DNA from: Bacteroidales bacterium | GTDB taxonomy: Bacteria > Bacteroidota > Bacteroidia > Bacteroidales > UBA12077 | Direction: 5' to 3' | Assembly: GCA_028282785.1 (NCBI GenBank) | Contig: JANQHE010000059.1 | Span: 1 to 38,729 of the forward strand | Length of the DNA stretch: 38,729 nt | In this document: in pieces, positions 1-8,461 of the stretch | Layout: the number at the start of each line of letters is the position of its first letter | How positions within the stretch are numbered: the stretch's first letter is position 1 | Notes under the pieces: model-generated | Seen by the model: the letters and a program-made list of their open reading frames with translations, nothing else | Database searches by the model: none | Told to the model about the DNA's origin: nothing | Program-made: the position numbers and the translations under genes

Positions 1-40
1 AGTATATTTAATACGTGAAACATACTTAAATATACTAATT

Positions 41-71
41 AACCTGCTAAATAACAAATGTTTAGCAGGTT
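41..71. terminator. Hairpin, possible terminator
   Basis: A perfect 11-bp inverted repeat (AACCTGCTAAA at 41-51, TTTAGCAGGTT at 61-71) surrounds a 9-base loop. On the plus strand a T-rich stretch follows, so it may end a gene lying left of the window. That gene cannot be seen. Confidence 0.4.
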
Positions 72-581
72 ATATTTTCTTAACTTATTGACATTGGCCC
101 GTCCGGCAGGCGCGGATGCTTCTTTACTCTCTGTGATAAGTCGACAATTCCTGATAAAGTAAGTAAACTCCTTTATTGGAATTCTAAGACTTATCCCATT
201 CACTCATCACATGGCCCGCCGTTTTGTTATGCCAACGCTCAACATTCAACTTCGAAAAACATAAATCAGTTAGTAACGCGTGCGTGGGAAATACGAAATG
301 AAAGGTTGGTTCTTTCATCAAGGAAAGAACAAATAGCTATATAACTTCAACATTTTGAACATTTTAGCTTTTTATCAATAAATCAGCAGTGTATGTTTTT
401 ATTTTCTTACAGAAATATCATGTGATCATTTTAAACTTGGATGTCCTGGTATGAAGTAGTTTGCTACTTTTACATTATTAGCAGAATGGGAATTTCAATG
501 TGTGTTGAAGCGGTATAAATTCTATACTTTATAATATGGAACTGTCCAAAGTTAATTTTTGGGTAGTTTTTTTGCTATTAT

Positions 582-614
582 AACCCTGCGAGGGTTTTGA
601 ACCCTCGCAGGGTT
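582..614. repeat. Perfect 15-bp palindromic repeat
   Basis: Two perfect 15-bp arms (AACCCTGCGAGGGTT at 582-596 and its complement at 600-614) flank the loop TTG. It has the same design, loop and outer sequence as the hairpin at 713-745. The two look like members of one dispersed palindrome family, also usable as terminators. Confidence 0.7.
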
Positions 615-708
615 TCTATTTTGAACGGTGGTATAACCACCTAACTTTTTTGTAATTCTATTTAATCAGGTGAATTGGGAAACAATATTTCGAAATAAAA
701 CGTTATTG

Positions 709-745
709 AAAAAAACCTGTCAGGATTTTGAATCCTGACAGGTTT
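709..745 (-). terminator. Terminator of the pta-ackA-ptb-buk operon
   Basis: Perfect 15-bp arms (713-727 and 731-745) surround a 3-base loop. Read on the minus strand, the stem is followed by seven T residues (complement of the A run 709-715). It lies about 37 bases beyond the buk stop codon, the expected place for an intrinsic terminator of this operon. Confidence 0.8.
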
Positions 746-781
746 AGTAATTAGTAGAAATAAATATCTAAAAATTAAATC

Positions 782-1858
782 TTATTTATATATCTTAGGT
801 TCTACTTCACCTTTCATTACCATATATCCGTTCATCGCTAATGCTTCCATTTCGTCTTCGCCCGGATAAACCACAACAGGTGCTATAAAAGTTACCATTT
901 CCTTGATATAATCAACTAGTAACTTATCGTAAGCCATTCCGCCGGTTAAGATGATTGCATCAACTTCGCCTTTCAAAACGGTGCTTAATGAACCTATTTC
1001 CTTTCCTAGCTGGTAGCCCAAAGCATCGTGAATTTTCTTAGCTTCTTCATCCCCGTCTTTAATCCTCATTTCAACATCATAACCATCATTAGTTCCTAAG
1101 TAGGATACATACCCGCCTTCACCTTTAATCATTTTTTTTACTTCTTCGTGGGTATATTCACCACTGAAGCAAAGTTTTGCAACCTGGCCGCAAGGTAATG
1201 TGCCAGTTCTTTCAGGTGAGAATGGCCCATCACCATCCAAGGCATTGTTTACATCAATTACTCTACCTTTTCTATGAGCTCCAACCGAAATACCACCTCC
1301 TAAATGCGCTATAATTAAATTTAGTTCATCATAAGGTTTATCAACGGATTTCGAGTATTTTCTTGCAATTGCTTTTTGATTTAATGCATGGAATATTGAA
1401 TGTCTTATAAATTTTGGATGTCCTGTGTAACGCGCAACATCTTCCATCTCATCAACAACAACCGGATCAGCAATAAATGCTCTTGCTCCTTCTAAAGACC
1501 CGGCTATTTCATTAGCAATTAATCCTCCTAAATTACTGGCATGTTCACCTAATTTACTTTCATGCAAGTCTTTTATCATTTCTTCATTTACTTCGTAAAC
1601 TCCGGATTCGATTGGTTTTACCAATCCTCCTCTACCAACAACAGCTGTTATTAGATCAATTCTAATTTCAGCATCCTTTAATTCTTTTAAGATGATCTCT
1701 TTTCTGAAAGTGAATTGTTCCATTATATTGTTAAATGGCTTTAATTCTTCAGCTGAATGTTTAATATTTTTTAAAAATATCGACTTTGAACCTTGGTAAA
1801 CAGCAATTTTTGTTGATGTTGAACCAGGGTTGATAGCTAATATTCTTTGCTCGTCCAT
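782..1858 (-). CDS. buk: Butyrate kinase
   Basis: Cytoplasmic acid kinase of the acetokinase (ASKHA) superfamily. It converts butyryl phosphate plus ADP to butyrate plus ATP. At 358 residues it has the usual Buk length, shorter than acetate kinase (about 400). Visible motifs are the N-terminal phosphate loop (ILAINPGSTSTKIAVY), GRGGLVKPIESGVYEV, the central HLGGGISVGAHRKGRVIDVN with a following DGDGPFSPERTG, and the C-terminal ILTGGMAYDKLLV adenosine-binding segment. It is the last gene of the operon, 32 bases after ptb, whose product makes its substrate. A branched-chain fatty-acid kinase acting on isobutyryl or isovaleryl phosphate cannot be excluded from sequence, since the family is promiscuous. 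Confidence 0.95.
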   Translation of the reverse strand: MDEQRILAINPGSTSTKIAVYQGSKSIFLKNIKHSAEELKPFNNIMEQFTFRKEIILKELKDAEIRIDLITAVVGRGGLVKPIESGVYEVNEEMIKDLHESKLGEHASNLGGLIANEIAGSLEGARAFIADPVVVDEMEDVARYTGHPKFIRHSIFHALNQKAIARKYSKSVDKPYDELNLIIAHLGGGISVGAHRKGRVIDVNNALDGDGPFSPERTGTLPCGQVAKLCFSGEYTHEEVKKMIKGEGGYVSYLGTNDGYDVEMRIKDGDEEAKKIHDALGYQLGKEIGSLSTVLKGEVDAIILTGGMAYDKLLVDYIKEMVTFIAPVVVYPGEDEMEALAMNGYMVMKGEVEPKIYK

Positions 1859-1890
1859 TATTATAGTTTTTCTAATTAATATTATAGTTT

Positions 1891-2787
1891 TTACATCGCA
1901 GCAGCAAGTGCTATCGACATCATTTTGCTTTTATCGGTATCTGCTCTGGATGTAAGTACAACAGGTACCTTAGCTCCCATTATTACTGCTGCAGATGTAG
2001 CTCCACCCAGAAACATCATGGATTTATATAAGATATTTCCACTGTTTAAATCAGGAGCAACTAAAATATCGGCATCACCTGCAACTTCACTTTTAATTCC
2101 TTTATGTTCGGCAGCTTCTTTGGAAACAGCATTATCCATTGCAAGTGGCCCATCAATTTTACAGCCTTTTATTTGGCTTCTGTTATTCATTACTGCCAGC
2201 AAAGCACCATGAGTTGTTGATTCAATTTTTGGGTTAACTACCTCAAGTGGCCCGACAATTGCAACTTTAGGTTCCTTTTCTCCCAAACGGTGAAATACTT
2301 CAACACCGTTATTAATGATATGTACTTTTTCATTAAATTCAGGTGCAATATTCATTGCTGCATCGGTAATACCTAAAAGTTTATGGTAATAAGGCGATTC
2401 AACCAATGCAAAATGGCTCAAAGTTGAACCTTTTGTCAATCCTTTTTCTTTGTCGAGTACTGCTTTTAGTAAAGGAGCCGTACTAACCAGTCCTTTCATT
2501 AAAATATCAGCATGTCCTCCGCGAATCAATTCTACTGCTTTAACAGCAGATTTCGCCGGATTGCTTTCTTCGTGTATCTCAACCCCGGTTAAATCAAAAC
2601 CAATTTCATTACATATTTTTTCGATTTCGGTTTTATTACCAACAAGTACAGGAATTATGATATTTTCTCTGTATGCGTTTTTAACAGCTTCCAAAACAGG
2701 CTTATCAGCTGCTGCTGCTACAACAAGCCTTCTGGTTTCCTTTTCTTTCGCTTTATTAACTATATCATTTAATGTTTTAATACTCAT
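1891..2787 (-). CDS. ptb: Phosphate butyryltransferase
   Basis: Transfers a butyryl group from CoA to inorganic phosphate, giving butyryl phosphate for the kinase encoded next. At 298 residues it is a single PTA_PTB domain, typical of Ptb and shorter than Pta. Supporting segments are the N-terminal ETRRLVVAAAADKPVLEAV, the GHADILMKGLVSTAPLLKAV region, and the C-terminal SGNILYKSMMFLGGATSAAV segment that matches the acyl-transferase active-site region. It lies 28 bases after ackA and 32 before buk and is clearly co-transcribed. The pairing of this smaller transferase with Buk, and of Pta with AckA, is what separates the two paralogous sets in this operon. It might also use branched-chain acyl-CoA. 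Confidence 0.93.
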   Translation of the reverse strand: MSIKTLNDIVNKAKEKETRRLVVAAAADKPVLEAVKNAYRENIIIPVLVGNKTEIEKICNEIGFDLTGVEIHEESNPAKSAVKAVELIRGGHADILMKGLVSTAPLLKAVLDKEKGLTKGSTLSHFALVESPYYHKLLGITDAAMNIAPEFNEKVHIINNGVEVFHRLGEKEPKVAIVGPLEVVNPKIESTTHGALLAVMNNRSQIKGCKIDGPLAMDNAVSKEAAEHKGIKSEVAGDADILVAPDLNSGNILYKSMMFLGGATSAAVIMGAKVPVVLTSRADTDKSKMMSIALAAAM

Positions 2788-2815
2788 TTTATTCGATTTA
2801 ATTGAAACAATGATT

Positions 2816-4027
2816 CTAAAGATTGCTAACTATTCTTTGAGTATCCTGTGCAATTACTAATTCTTCATTTGTAGTAACCATAACGACCTTTGTTTTCGAT
2901 CCTGGTTTAGTCAACTCTAAGTCTACACCGCGTTTTTTATCATTCAATTCGAAATCAAAATCTACACCTAAGTATTCCATATCCTGACAAACCGCACTAC
3001 GCATATCCCATCCATTTTCACCAATTCCTCCGGTAAATAGAATTAAATCAACACCTCCCATAGCGGCTGCATATGAACCAATGTATTTTTTAACTCTATA
3101 TGCAAACATATCAAATGCTAACTTGGCTCTTTCATTACCTTCCTCCATAGCCTGCTCCAGGTCACGCATATCTGATGATAATCCTGAAATACCTAGCAAA
3201 CCACTACGTTTATTGATCATATTGTTTGTATCCTGAATCGTAAGATCTTCTTTTTCGGCAATGAATAATAAAGCCCCTAAATCAAGGTTTCCTGCTCTTG
3301 TGCCCATTAATAAACCTTCAACCGGAGTAAATCCCATGGAAGTATCAACCGATTTTCCTTTTTTGATCGCGGCAACAGAAGCCCCGTTTCCTAAGTGGCA
3401 TGAAATTACATTCTTTTCCTCCCAATTCCAACCTACCAATTTACAAGCTTTCTTAGCAACAAATTTGTGACTTGTACCGTGGAAACCGTAACGCCTTACT
3501 TTGTATTTTTCGTAATATTCGTATGGTAACCCATAAAGAAATGCTTTTGGGTCCATTGTTTGGTGGAAAGAAGTATCAAATACCACAACCTGGGGAACTT
3601 TTGGTAATAATTTTTCCATTGCCAATATTCCTTTTAAGTTTGCCGGATTGTGAAGCGGCGCTAATTCGATACACTCCTCTATTCTCTCTTTTGCCTGCTC
3701 ATCAACCAAAGCACTTTCCTTAAAATACTGTCCTCCGTGAGCAACACGGTGACCAACCGCAGTAATCTCATCAGCGCTATTTATTACACCATGCTCCGGA
3801 GATAATAAAGCTTCTAAAATTAAATCAATTCCTTTTGTGTGATCAGGAATATCAGTAGTGAAGTTATATTTTTTATCGTCTTGTGTTTTATGTTTTAGCT
3901 CACCATTACAGATTCCAATTCTTTCAACAATTCCTTTTGCCAATAAATCAGCATTCTCGGAATTTGTCATTTCTAATAATTGATACTTTATTGAAGAACT
4001 TCCACAGTTTAGTACTAAAATTTTCAT
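2816..4027 (-). CDS. ackA: Acetate kinase
   Basis: Makes ATP and acetate from acetyl phosphate. Its 403 residues are standard for AckA. Hallmarks are the N-terminal ILVLNCGSSSIKYQL phosphate loop, VGHRVAHGG, FDTSFHQTM, the acetokinase signature RRYGFHGTSHKFV, LGNGASVAAI followed by the substrate loop GLLMGTRAGNLD, and FTGGIGENGWDMR near the C-terminus. It sits 27 bases after pta and 28 before ptb, so acetate and butyrate branches share one transcript. It is a soluble enzyme with no signal peptide. Nothing is missing from the active site as far as can be read. Confidence 0.97.
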   Translation of the reverse strand: MKILVLNCGSSSIKYQLLEMTNSENADLLAKGIVERIGICNGELKHKTQDDKKYNFTTDIPDHTKGIDLILEALLSPEHGVINSADEITAVGHRVAHGGQYFKESALVDEQAKERIEECIELAPLHNPANLKGILAMEKLLPKVPQVVVFDTSFHQTMDPKAFLYGLPYEYYEKYKVRRYGFHGTSHKFVAKKACKLVGWNWEEKNVISCHLGNGASVAAIKKGKSVDTSMGFTPVEGLLMGTRAGNLDLGALLFIAEKEDLTIQDTNNMINKRSGLLGISGLSSDMRDLEQAMEEGNERAKLAFDMFAYRVKKYIGSYAAAMGGVDLILFTGGIGENGWDMRSAVCQDMEYLGVDFDFELNDKKRGVDLELTKPGSKTKVVMVTTNEELVIAQDTQRIVSNL

Positions 4028-4054
4028 TTTTATATTGCCTTATATATGGTTAAA

Positions 4055-5056
4055 TTAATTTCCTGCTGCCTGATTAGCTGTAATAGCTACTAAATTTACG
4101 ATATCGCTTACCGAACAACCTCTTGACAAATCGTTGATCGGAGCTGCCATTCCTTGTAATACAGGGCCTACAGCCTCTGCTCCTGCCATACGTTGTACAA
4201 GTTTATAAGCAATGTTTCCTGTTTCCAGTGTTGGGAATACCAATACGTTTGCTTTTCCTGCTATTTCACTTCCCGGTGCTTTTTTCTGTCCGATTGCCTC
4301 AACGATCGCTGCATCAGCTTGCATTTCACCATCGATTTTTAAAGACGGATCCATTTCCTGTGCCATTTTAGTTGCATTAACCACTTTATCTACCATTTCA
4401 TGTTTTGCGCTTCCCTTAGTAGAGAAACTTAGCATTGCAATTCTTGGCTCAATCCCTGCAATTGCTCTTGTAGTTGCACCGGTTGCTACTGCAATTTCAG
4501 CCAACTCCTTATCCGTTGGATTTGGATGAACTGCGCAATCGGCAAAAACCATTAAACCGTTATTTCCAAACTGCCGATCTTTTAAAATCATTAAAAATGC
4601 ACCGGAAACCACACTAATACCTGGTTTTGTTTTTACATATTGAAATGCAGGACGCAAGACATCGCCGGTTGCATTTTCAGCACCTGCAACCTCACCGTCA
4701 GCATCTCCGTTTTTGATCATTATTGTAGCCAGATACAATGGATTCTCAACCAATTTAGCCGCATCTTCTCTTGTTAATCCCTTGTTCTTGCGAATTTCAA
4801 CCATCAGGTTGATATATTCCTCCTTCTTAACGTGGTTTTTAGGATCAATGATTAACGCCTTATCAATATTGCTTAAGCTAAGTTCTGTTGCTTTATGTTT
4901 GATTTCTTCCGGATTTCCTGTAAGGATAATTTGGGCTATTCCTTCTGCCAGCAATTCGTCTGCTGCTTTTAGTGTTCTTTCTTCTGTAGATTCCGGTAGA
5001 ACTATTCTTTTGTTATGCTTTTTCGCATTATTTTTGATTTGATTTAATAAATCCAT
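4055..5056 (-). CDS. pta: Phosphate acetyltransferase (short form)
   Basis: Converts acetyl-CoA plus phosphate to acetyl phosphate and CoA, the first step of the Pta-AckA route. At 333 residues it is the single-domain form: there is only the catalytic PTA_PTB domain, without the N-terminal P-loop and DRTGG regulatory domains of enterobacterial Pta. Visible motifs include KRIVLPESTEERTLKAAD near the start, the DGEVAGAENATGDVLRPA segment, FADCAVHPNPT, DGEMQADAAIV and LVFPTLETGNIAYKLVQR. It is the first gene of the operon. A TAAATTTG promoter element and a long inverted repeat lie just upstream. Confidence 0.96.
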   Translation of the reverse strand: MDLLNQIKNNAKKHNKRIVLPESTEERTLKAADELLAEGIAQIILTGNPEEIKHKATELSLSNIDKALIIDPKNHVKKEEYINLMVEIRKNKGLTREDAAKLVENPLYLATIMIKNGDADGEVAGAENATGDVLRPAFQYVKTKPGISVVSGAFLMILKDRQFGNNGLMVFADCAVHPNPTDKELAEIAVATGATTRAIAGIEPRIAMLSFSTKGSAKHEMVDKVVNATKMAQEMDPSLKIDGEMQADAAIVEAIGQKKAPGSEIAGKANVLVFPTLETGNIAYKLVQRMAGAEAVGPVLQGMAAPINDLSRGCSVSDIVNLVAITANQAAGN

Positions 5057-5093
5057 TGTATATCAAATAATTAGGTTGTTTTTAAATATATAG

Positions 5094-5101
5094 CAAATTT
5101 A
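5094..5101 (-). promoter_or_regulatory. Likely -7 promoter element upstream of pta
   Basis: The minus strand reads TAAATTTG, a full match to the Bacteroidota -7 consensus TAnnTTTG, about 38 bases before the pta start codon. No TTTG lies at the ideal 19-21 spacing (a TTG is found at 16), so the -33 element is weak or absent. This would drive pta-ackA-ptb-buk. Confidence 0.5.
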
Positions 5102-5126
5102 AGCAAAAATCAATGTTCAACGATAT

Positions 5127-5154
5127 TTTTCATATGAATAAAATCATATGAAAA
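5127..5154. promoter_or_regulatory. 11-bp inverted repeat upstream of pta, candidate operator
   Basis: Perfect 11-bp arms (TTTTCATATGA at 5127-5137, TCATATGAAAA at 5144-5154) flank a 6-base AT spacer. It lies just upstream of the -7 box of pta and after the aroE stop. Neither strand has a proper T-run after the stem, so a dimeric regulator site fits better than a terminator. The binding factor is unknown. Confidence 0.45.
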
Positions 5155-5219
5155 TGTGTTTCACAACAAGTTTTAGGGCGAAATATTTAACACTAATTTA
5201 ATACGTTATCTATTCTATC

Positions 5220-5975
5220 CTAAAAAGGAATATTATTCCAAATTTTCCACGAAAATTCGGCCTGTTTAATCAACATTTCGTAACCATTTTTAATTTGGGC
5301 GCCTTGAACTGACCCTTTACCTAAAAACTCAGTTTGTTTAGGATTATAAATCAGATCATATAGTAAATGTTGATCTGTAACTGCACCATAAGGTATATCG
5401 GGACATTGAGATATATTGGGATACATTCCTAAAGGTGTGGTATTTACAATTAACTTGTAATCTGAAATAACCTCCTTTGTTATTTCATTATAAGCGTATG
5501 TATTTTTTTCCCGGGGTTCTCGCGAAACTTGTTTAAAGTTAATCCCAAGTTTATTTAATCCGAATTTAACTGCTTCAGAACTTCCACCTGTTCCTAAAAT
5601 TAAAGCCAATTTATGATTTTCATTTAAATGTGGTTTAATACTGTCCATAAATCCTAAATAATCGGTATTAAATCCGGTTAGCTTCAGCTTATTATTTAGC
5701 CAGTCGAACTTTATGGTATTTACAGCTCCTATTTTTTTCGCTTCATCATTGATTTCATCTAAAAATGGAATAATTTCCTTTTTATACGGAATGGTAACAT
5801 TTAATCCGGAAAGTTCGGTAAAATCACTAATTAACTGATTAAATTCATCAATAAACTTTAATGGATATAAATTGTAGAAACAGTCTGTTATCCCCTCTTT
5901 TTCGAATTTTTCTTTGAAATATACCGGAGAAAAGGAATGTTCTAAAGATTTGCCTATTAGCCCGAAAAAACGCAT
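5220..5975 (-). CDS. aroE: Shikimate dehydrogenase
   Basis: NADP-dependent reduction of 3-dehydroshikimate to shikimate in the chorismate/aromatic amino acid pathway. The 251-residue protein has the substrate half first: GLIGKSLEHSFSPVYF (the S-x-S-P shikimate-binding motif) and NVTIPYKKEIIPFLDEI with the catalytic lysine. The nucleotide half follows with ALILGTGGSSEAVKFGL, then NTTPLGMYP and the C-terminal NGYEMLIKQAEFSWKIW. The start codon overlaps the stop of the DUF368 gene by one base (TAATG), suggesting translational coupling. It is slightly shorter than the E. coli enzyme, as is usual in Bacteroidota. Confidence 0.95.
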   Translation of the reverse strand: MRFFGLIGKSLEHSFSPVYFKEKFEKEGITDCFYNLYPLKFIDEFNQLISDFTELSGLNVTIPYKKEIIPFLDEINDEAKKIGAVNTIKFDWLNNKLKLTGFNTDYLGFMDSIKPHLNENHKLALILGTGGSSEAVKFGLNKLGINFKQVSREPREKNTYAYNEITKEVISDYKLIVNTTPLGMYPNISQCPDIPYGAVTDQHLLYDLIYNPKQTEFLGKGSVQGAQIKNGYEMLIKQAEFSWKIWNNIPF

Positions 5976-6910
5976 TAATTTTGTTTACCTGCTACTTTTT
6001 CAATCAAAGATATGGTAATTATTCCAATAATCATAAGTACAGTAGCAATAATCACCTCTGTATTAAATGCTTCCGGAATATATTTAATCGTTGACTGTAC
6101 AATTTTCTCTCCATCTTTTAAAATAAAGTTGCCTAATTCATCTTTAAGATAAACTTCGTTTTGCCAGGGCCAGAGAATTCCTAACGAGCCCAAAATAAAT
6201 CCTGTAAGAACTGATATGGTTTGATCTTTATATTTTTTATATATCCATGATAAAATATGAGAAAAAGCTATTAATCCGCCAACAGCTCCGATCATAACGG
6301 GAAATATGATTTTAAGATCAAGTTCATTAACCGCATGTATCATTACCAACTGATAATTACCCAGTAATATAAGGATAAATGAACCTGACAAGCCTGGTAA
6401 GATCATACTGCAAATGGCTACAACACCACAAATGATAAGATATAAAAATGAATCATTTTGTGTTGCGGGATTTAATACTGAAATGGACAAAGCAGCTATA
6501 GTTCCTACTATAAATGTTATGATTACGCTTACTCTCCATTTTGTGATTGATTTACCCACGAAATAAACAGATGCCAGAATTAATCCGAAAAAGAATGCCC
6601 ATACAAATACCGGGTAATTCAGGAAAAGATATTCCAATATTTTTGCCAATGAAACAACACTGGCTACCATTCCTGCAAATACAGCAATTAGAAAATAAAG
6701 GTCTACATGTTTTATAAATTCCTTTATTTTACCGGAAAACAACAACTTAATAGCTGTTAGATCAAATGATTTGATCGCATTTATTAGTCGTTCAAATATA
6801 CCGGTAATTAAGGCAATTGTTCCACCTGATACTCCGGGAATTACGTTTGCAGCTCCCATTGCAAAACCCTTTAATGCCAGGTTTATGTATTTTATTATTT
6901 TCTGTTTCAT
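5975..6910 (-). CDS. DUF368 polytopic membrane protein (PopT-like)
   Basis: Inner-membrane protein of 311 residues with about eight or more hydrophobic segments and the family's N-terminal signature GAANVIPGVSGGTIALITGI, repeated in weaker form as SMILPGLSGSFILILLGNY near residue 170. This internal duplication fits the inverted-repeat fold of the DUF368 family. From published work on the family, DUF368 proteins are implicated in moving undecaprenyl phosphate back across the inner membrane (PopT); that role is inferred here only from family membership. It overlaps aroE by one base. A terminator of the preceding TPR gene stands only about 17 bases before its start, so the source of its transcript is unclear. 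Confidence 0.85.
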   Translation of the reverse strand: MKQKIIKYINLALKGFAMGAANVIPGVSGGTIALITGIFERLINAIKSFDLTAIKLLFSGKIKEFIKHVDLYFLIAVFAGMVASVVSLAKILEYLFLNYPVFVWAFFFGLILASVYFVGKSITKWRVSVIITFIVGTIAALSISVLNPATQNDSFLYLIICGVVAICSMILPGLSGSFILILLGNYQLVMIHAVNELDLKIIFPVMIGAVGGLIAFSHILSWIYKKYKDQTISVLTGFILGSLGILWPWQNEVYLKDELGNFILKDGEKIVQSTIKYIPEAFNTEVIIATVLMIIGIITISLIEKVAGKQN

Positions 6911-6921
6911 GGTTTTAAACT

Positions 6922-6953
6922 AAAAAAACGAAAACTAACGGATTGTTTTCGTT
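6922..6953 (-). terminator. Terminator after the TPR gene
   Basis: Perfect 9-bp arms (6927-6935 and 6945-6953) with a 9-base loop. On the minus strand the stem is followed by seven T residues (A run 6922-6928). It is located 25 bases past the TPR-gene stop and just before the DUF368 start. Confidence 0.7.
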
Positions 6954-6977
6954 TCGTAGGATTTAATTATATAACTG

Positions 6978-8405
6978 TTATTTTTCCAATTCTGTTTTGC
7001 TCAAAAGTTCATTAATTGCTGAATTTTCTATTGCCTCAGGATACATAACAAGAATTTCCAAATATGTTTTCGGATTTAAATTTAATCCGTTTTTAAACAT
7101 GTCTAATCCCAACTGTTCATGATTACTCAAAAAATAAGCTCCTGCCAACCTGTAATAAACCAGAGCATCCCGTGGATTATCCTTTAAATGCTCTGATAAT
7201 ATTTTCAATGCATTTTCTACTTTTCCTACCCCTACATAAGATTCTGAGAGTGAAAAAACATAATCTTGCTCTTCAGGATCTAGATCATAGGCTTTTTTAA
7301 AAGCATTTAAGGCTTTTAAATTTTCATTAAGCTCATTTAATGTGCTTCCTAGCAAATAATAATATTCTGCGTTTATATCGTCAATTTTTATGGCTTTTTG
7401 AATAAATTTAACTGCCAGCTTAAACTTACCCTGTCTGTACATCAGGTTAGCTTTACCAAAATATGCATCAGCAAAAAACTGATCTACAGAAATTGCTTCA
7501 TCATAATATTTTAATGCAAGATCGTACTCTTTTAAGCTTTCGTAAGAATCACCTATATACGTAAGAATTTCAACACTTCTTCCGTCAAATTTCAGGTATT
7601 CTTTATAATTCTTAATTGCACTTAAATAATCTTCTTTATTTGAAAAAGCATTTGCCAAATTAAAATAGGCAACTGAAAAATCAGGATTTATAGCTATAGC
7701 GAATTCATATGCTTCGACAGCCTTATCGTATTTATCAAATTTATTATAAAGAACGCCCAGGTTATACCAGGCATTTTCAGAGAATGGTTCTTTATCCAAA
7801 TACTGGTTATAATACTCAATGCTTTTATTTACCTGACCTATCTTTTCATAGCAATAACCAATATCATACAATACCATGATACTTTTGCCATCTAACTGAT
7901 AAGCCTGATGTAAATAACGCAAAGCTGTTTTATATCTGCCTATTTGCTCAAATGATTGAGCTATGGTATGTATAACTTCAACCTTATCTTCGTAACTATA
8001 GATAATTGCCGTATCAAACGCACGCTCAGCTTCGGTATAACGCCCCATTATATTAAGGGTATTTCCTTTTAGTAAATATACATCACTATTCGAAGTTTCT
8101 ATATTTTCAATTTGCTCAATTAGCTGTAATGCTTGTGATGCTTGTCCCTTATCAATCAAAACCTGGGCTTTTTTTAGCTTAATGCTTAACGAACCCGGAT
8201 GTTGTTGCACTGCATACTGTACAACATTTAAAGCATTATTTGCTTTATTACTTTCTATGTAATAATCAATAATACTTTCGAACTCGAAAACATCGAAAAA
8301 ATACCGGGCATTATTTTTTAGCATCTCCTCAAAGCGGTTAACCAACTCGCTATTTTCCTCATTATGAAATATATCCTCAAAATCTTCCTTCATACTCAAT
8401 CTCAA
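6978..8405 (-). CDS. Cytoplasmic tetratricopeptide-repeat protein
   Basis: A 475-residue protein made almost wholly of TPR units (about twelve), with typical helix pairs such as YLLKGNTLNIMGRYTEAERA, AWYNLGVLYNKFDKYDKAVE and AYFNLANAFSNKEDYLSAIK. There is no signal peptide or membrane segment, so it probably acts as a soluble scaffold. Partners are unknown. A TPR protein next to DUF368 and aroE is an arrangement I recall from other Bacteroidota. The first ATG is at 8405, but the promoter at 8416-8445 would leave only about five bases of leader. The ATG at 8393 (MKEDFEDIF) is therefore an equally good or better start. Confidence 0.85.
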   Translation of the reverse strand: MRLSMKEDFEDIFHNEENSELVNRFEEMLKNNARYFFDVFEFESIIDYYIESNKANNALNVVQYAVQQHPGSLSIKLKKAQVLIDKGQASQALQLIEQIENIETSNSDVYLLKGNTLNIMGRYTEAERAFDTAIIYSYEDKVEVIHTIAQSFEQIGRYKTALRYLHQAYQLDGKSIMVLYDIGYCYEKIGQVNKSIEYYNQYLDKEPFSENAWYNLGVLYNKFDKYDKAVEAYEFAIAINPDFSVAYFNLANAFSNKEDYLSAIKNYKEYLKFDGRSVEILTYIGDSYESLKEYDLALKYYDEAISVDQFFADAYFGKANLMYRQGKFKLAVKFIQKAIKIDDINAEYYYLLGSTLNELNENLKALNAFKKAYDLDPEEQDYVFSLSESYVGVGKVENALKILSEHLKDNPRDALVYYRLAGAYFLSNHEQLGLDMFKNGLNLNPKTYLEILVMYPEAIENSAINELLSKTELEK

Positions 8406-8415
8406 AATATGGGTG

Positions 8416-8445
8416 CAAAACTAATCATTTTATATAAATGATCAA
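8416..8445 (-). promoter_or_regulatory. Bacteroidota-type promoter of the TPR gene
   Basis: On the minus strand TTG (8445-8443) is followed by exactly 19 bases and then TAGTTTTG (8423-8416). This agrees with the -33/-7 promoter used by the Bacteroidota primary sigma factor (TTTG-N19-21-TAnnTTTG). Transcription should start near 8410. Confidence 0.7.
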
Positions 8446-8461
8446 CCTTTAGTTTTTTATA

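Larger units (their letters stand above)
1..781. other. Intergenic region with palindromes, no gene
   Basis: No convincing coding frame was found here. The stretch holds several inverted repeats: a 10-bp repeat (1-10 with 27-36), an 11-bp hairpin at 41-71, and two related long hairpins at 582-614 and 713-745. Around 96-130 and 200-300 the base composition is more GC-rich than the neighbours, which may be decayed mobile DNA, but nothing there is recognisable. Confidence 0.5.

Noticed and set aside
1925-5042. Plus-strand open frames (up to 136 codons) opposite buk, ptb, ackA and pta
   Set aside because: They are shadows of confidently identified enzymes on the other strand.
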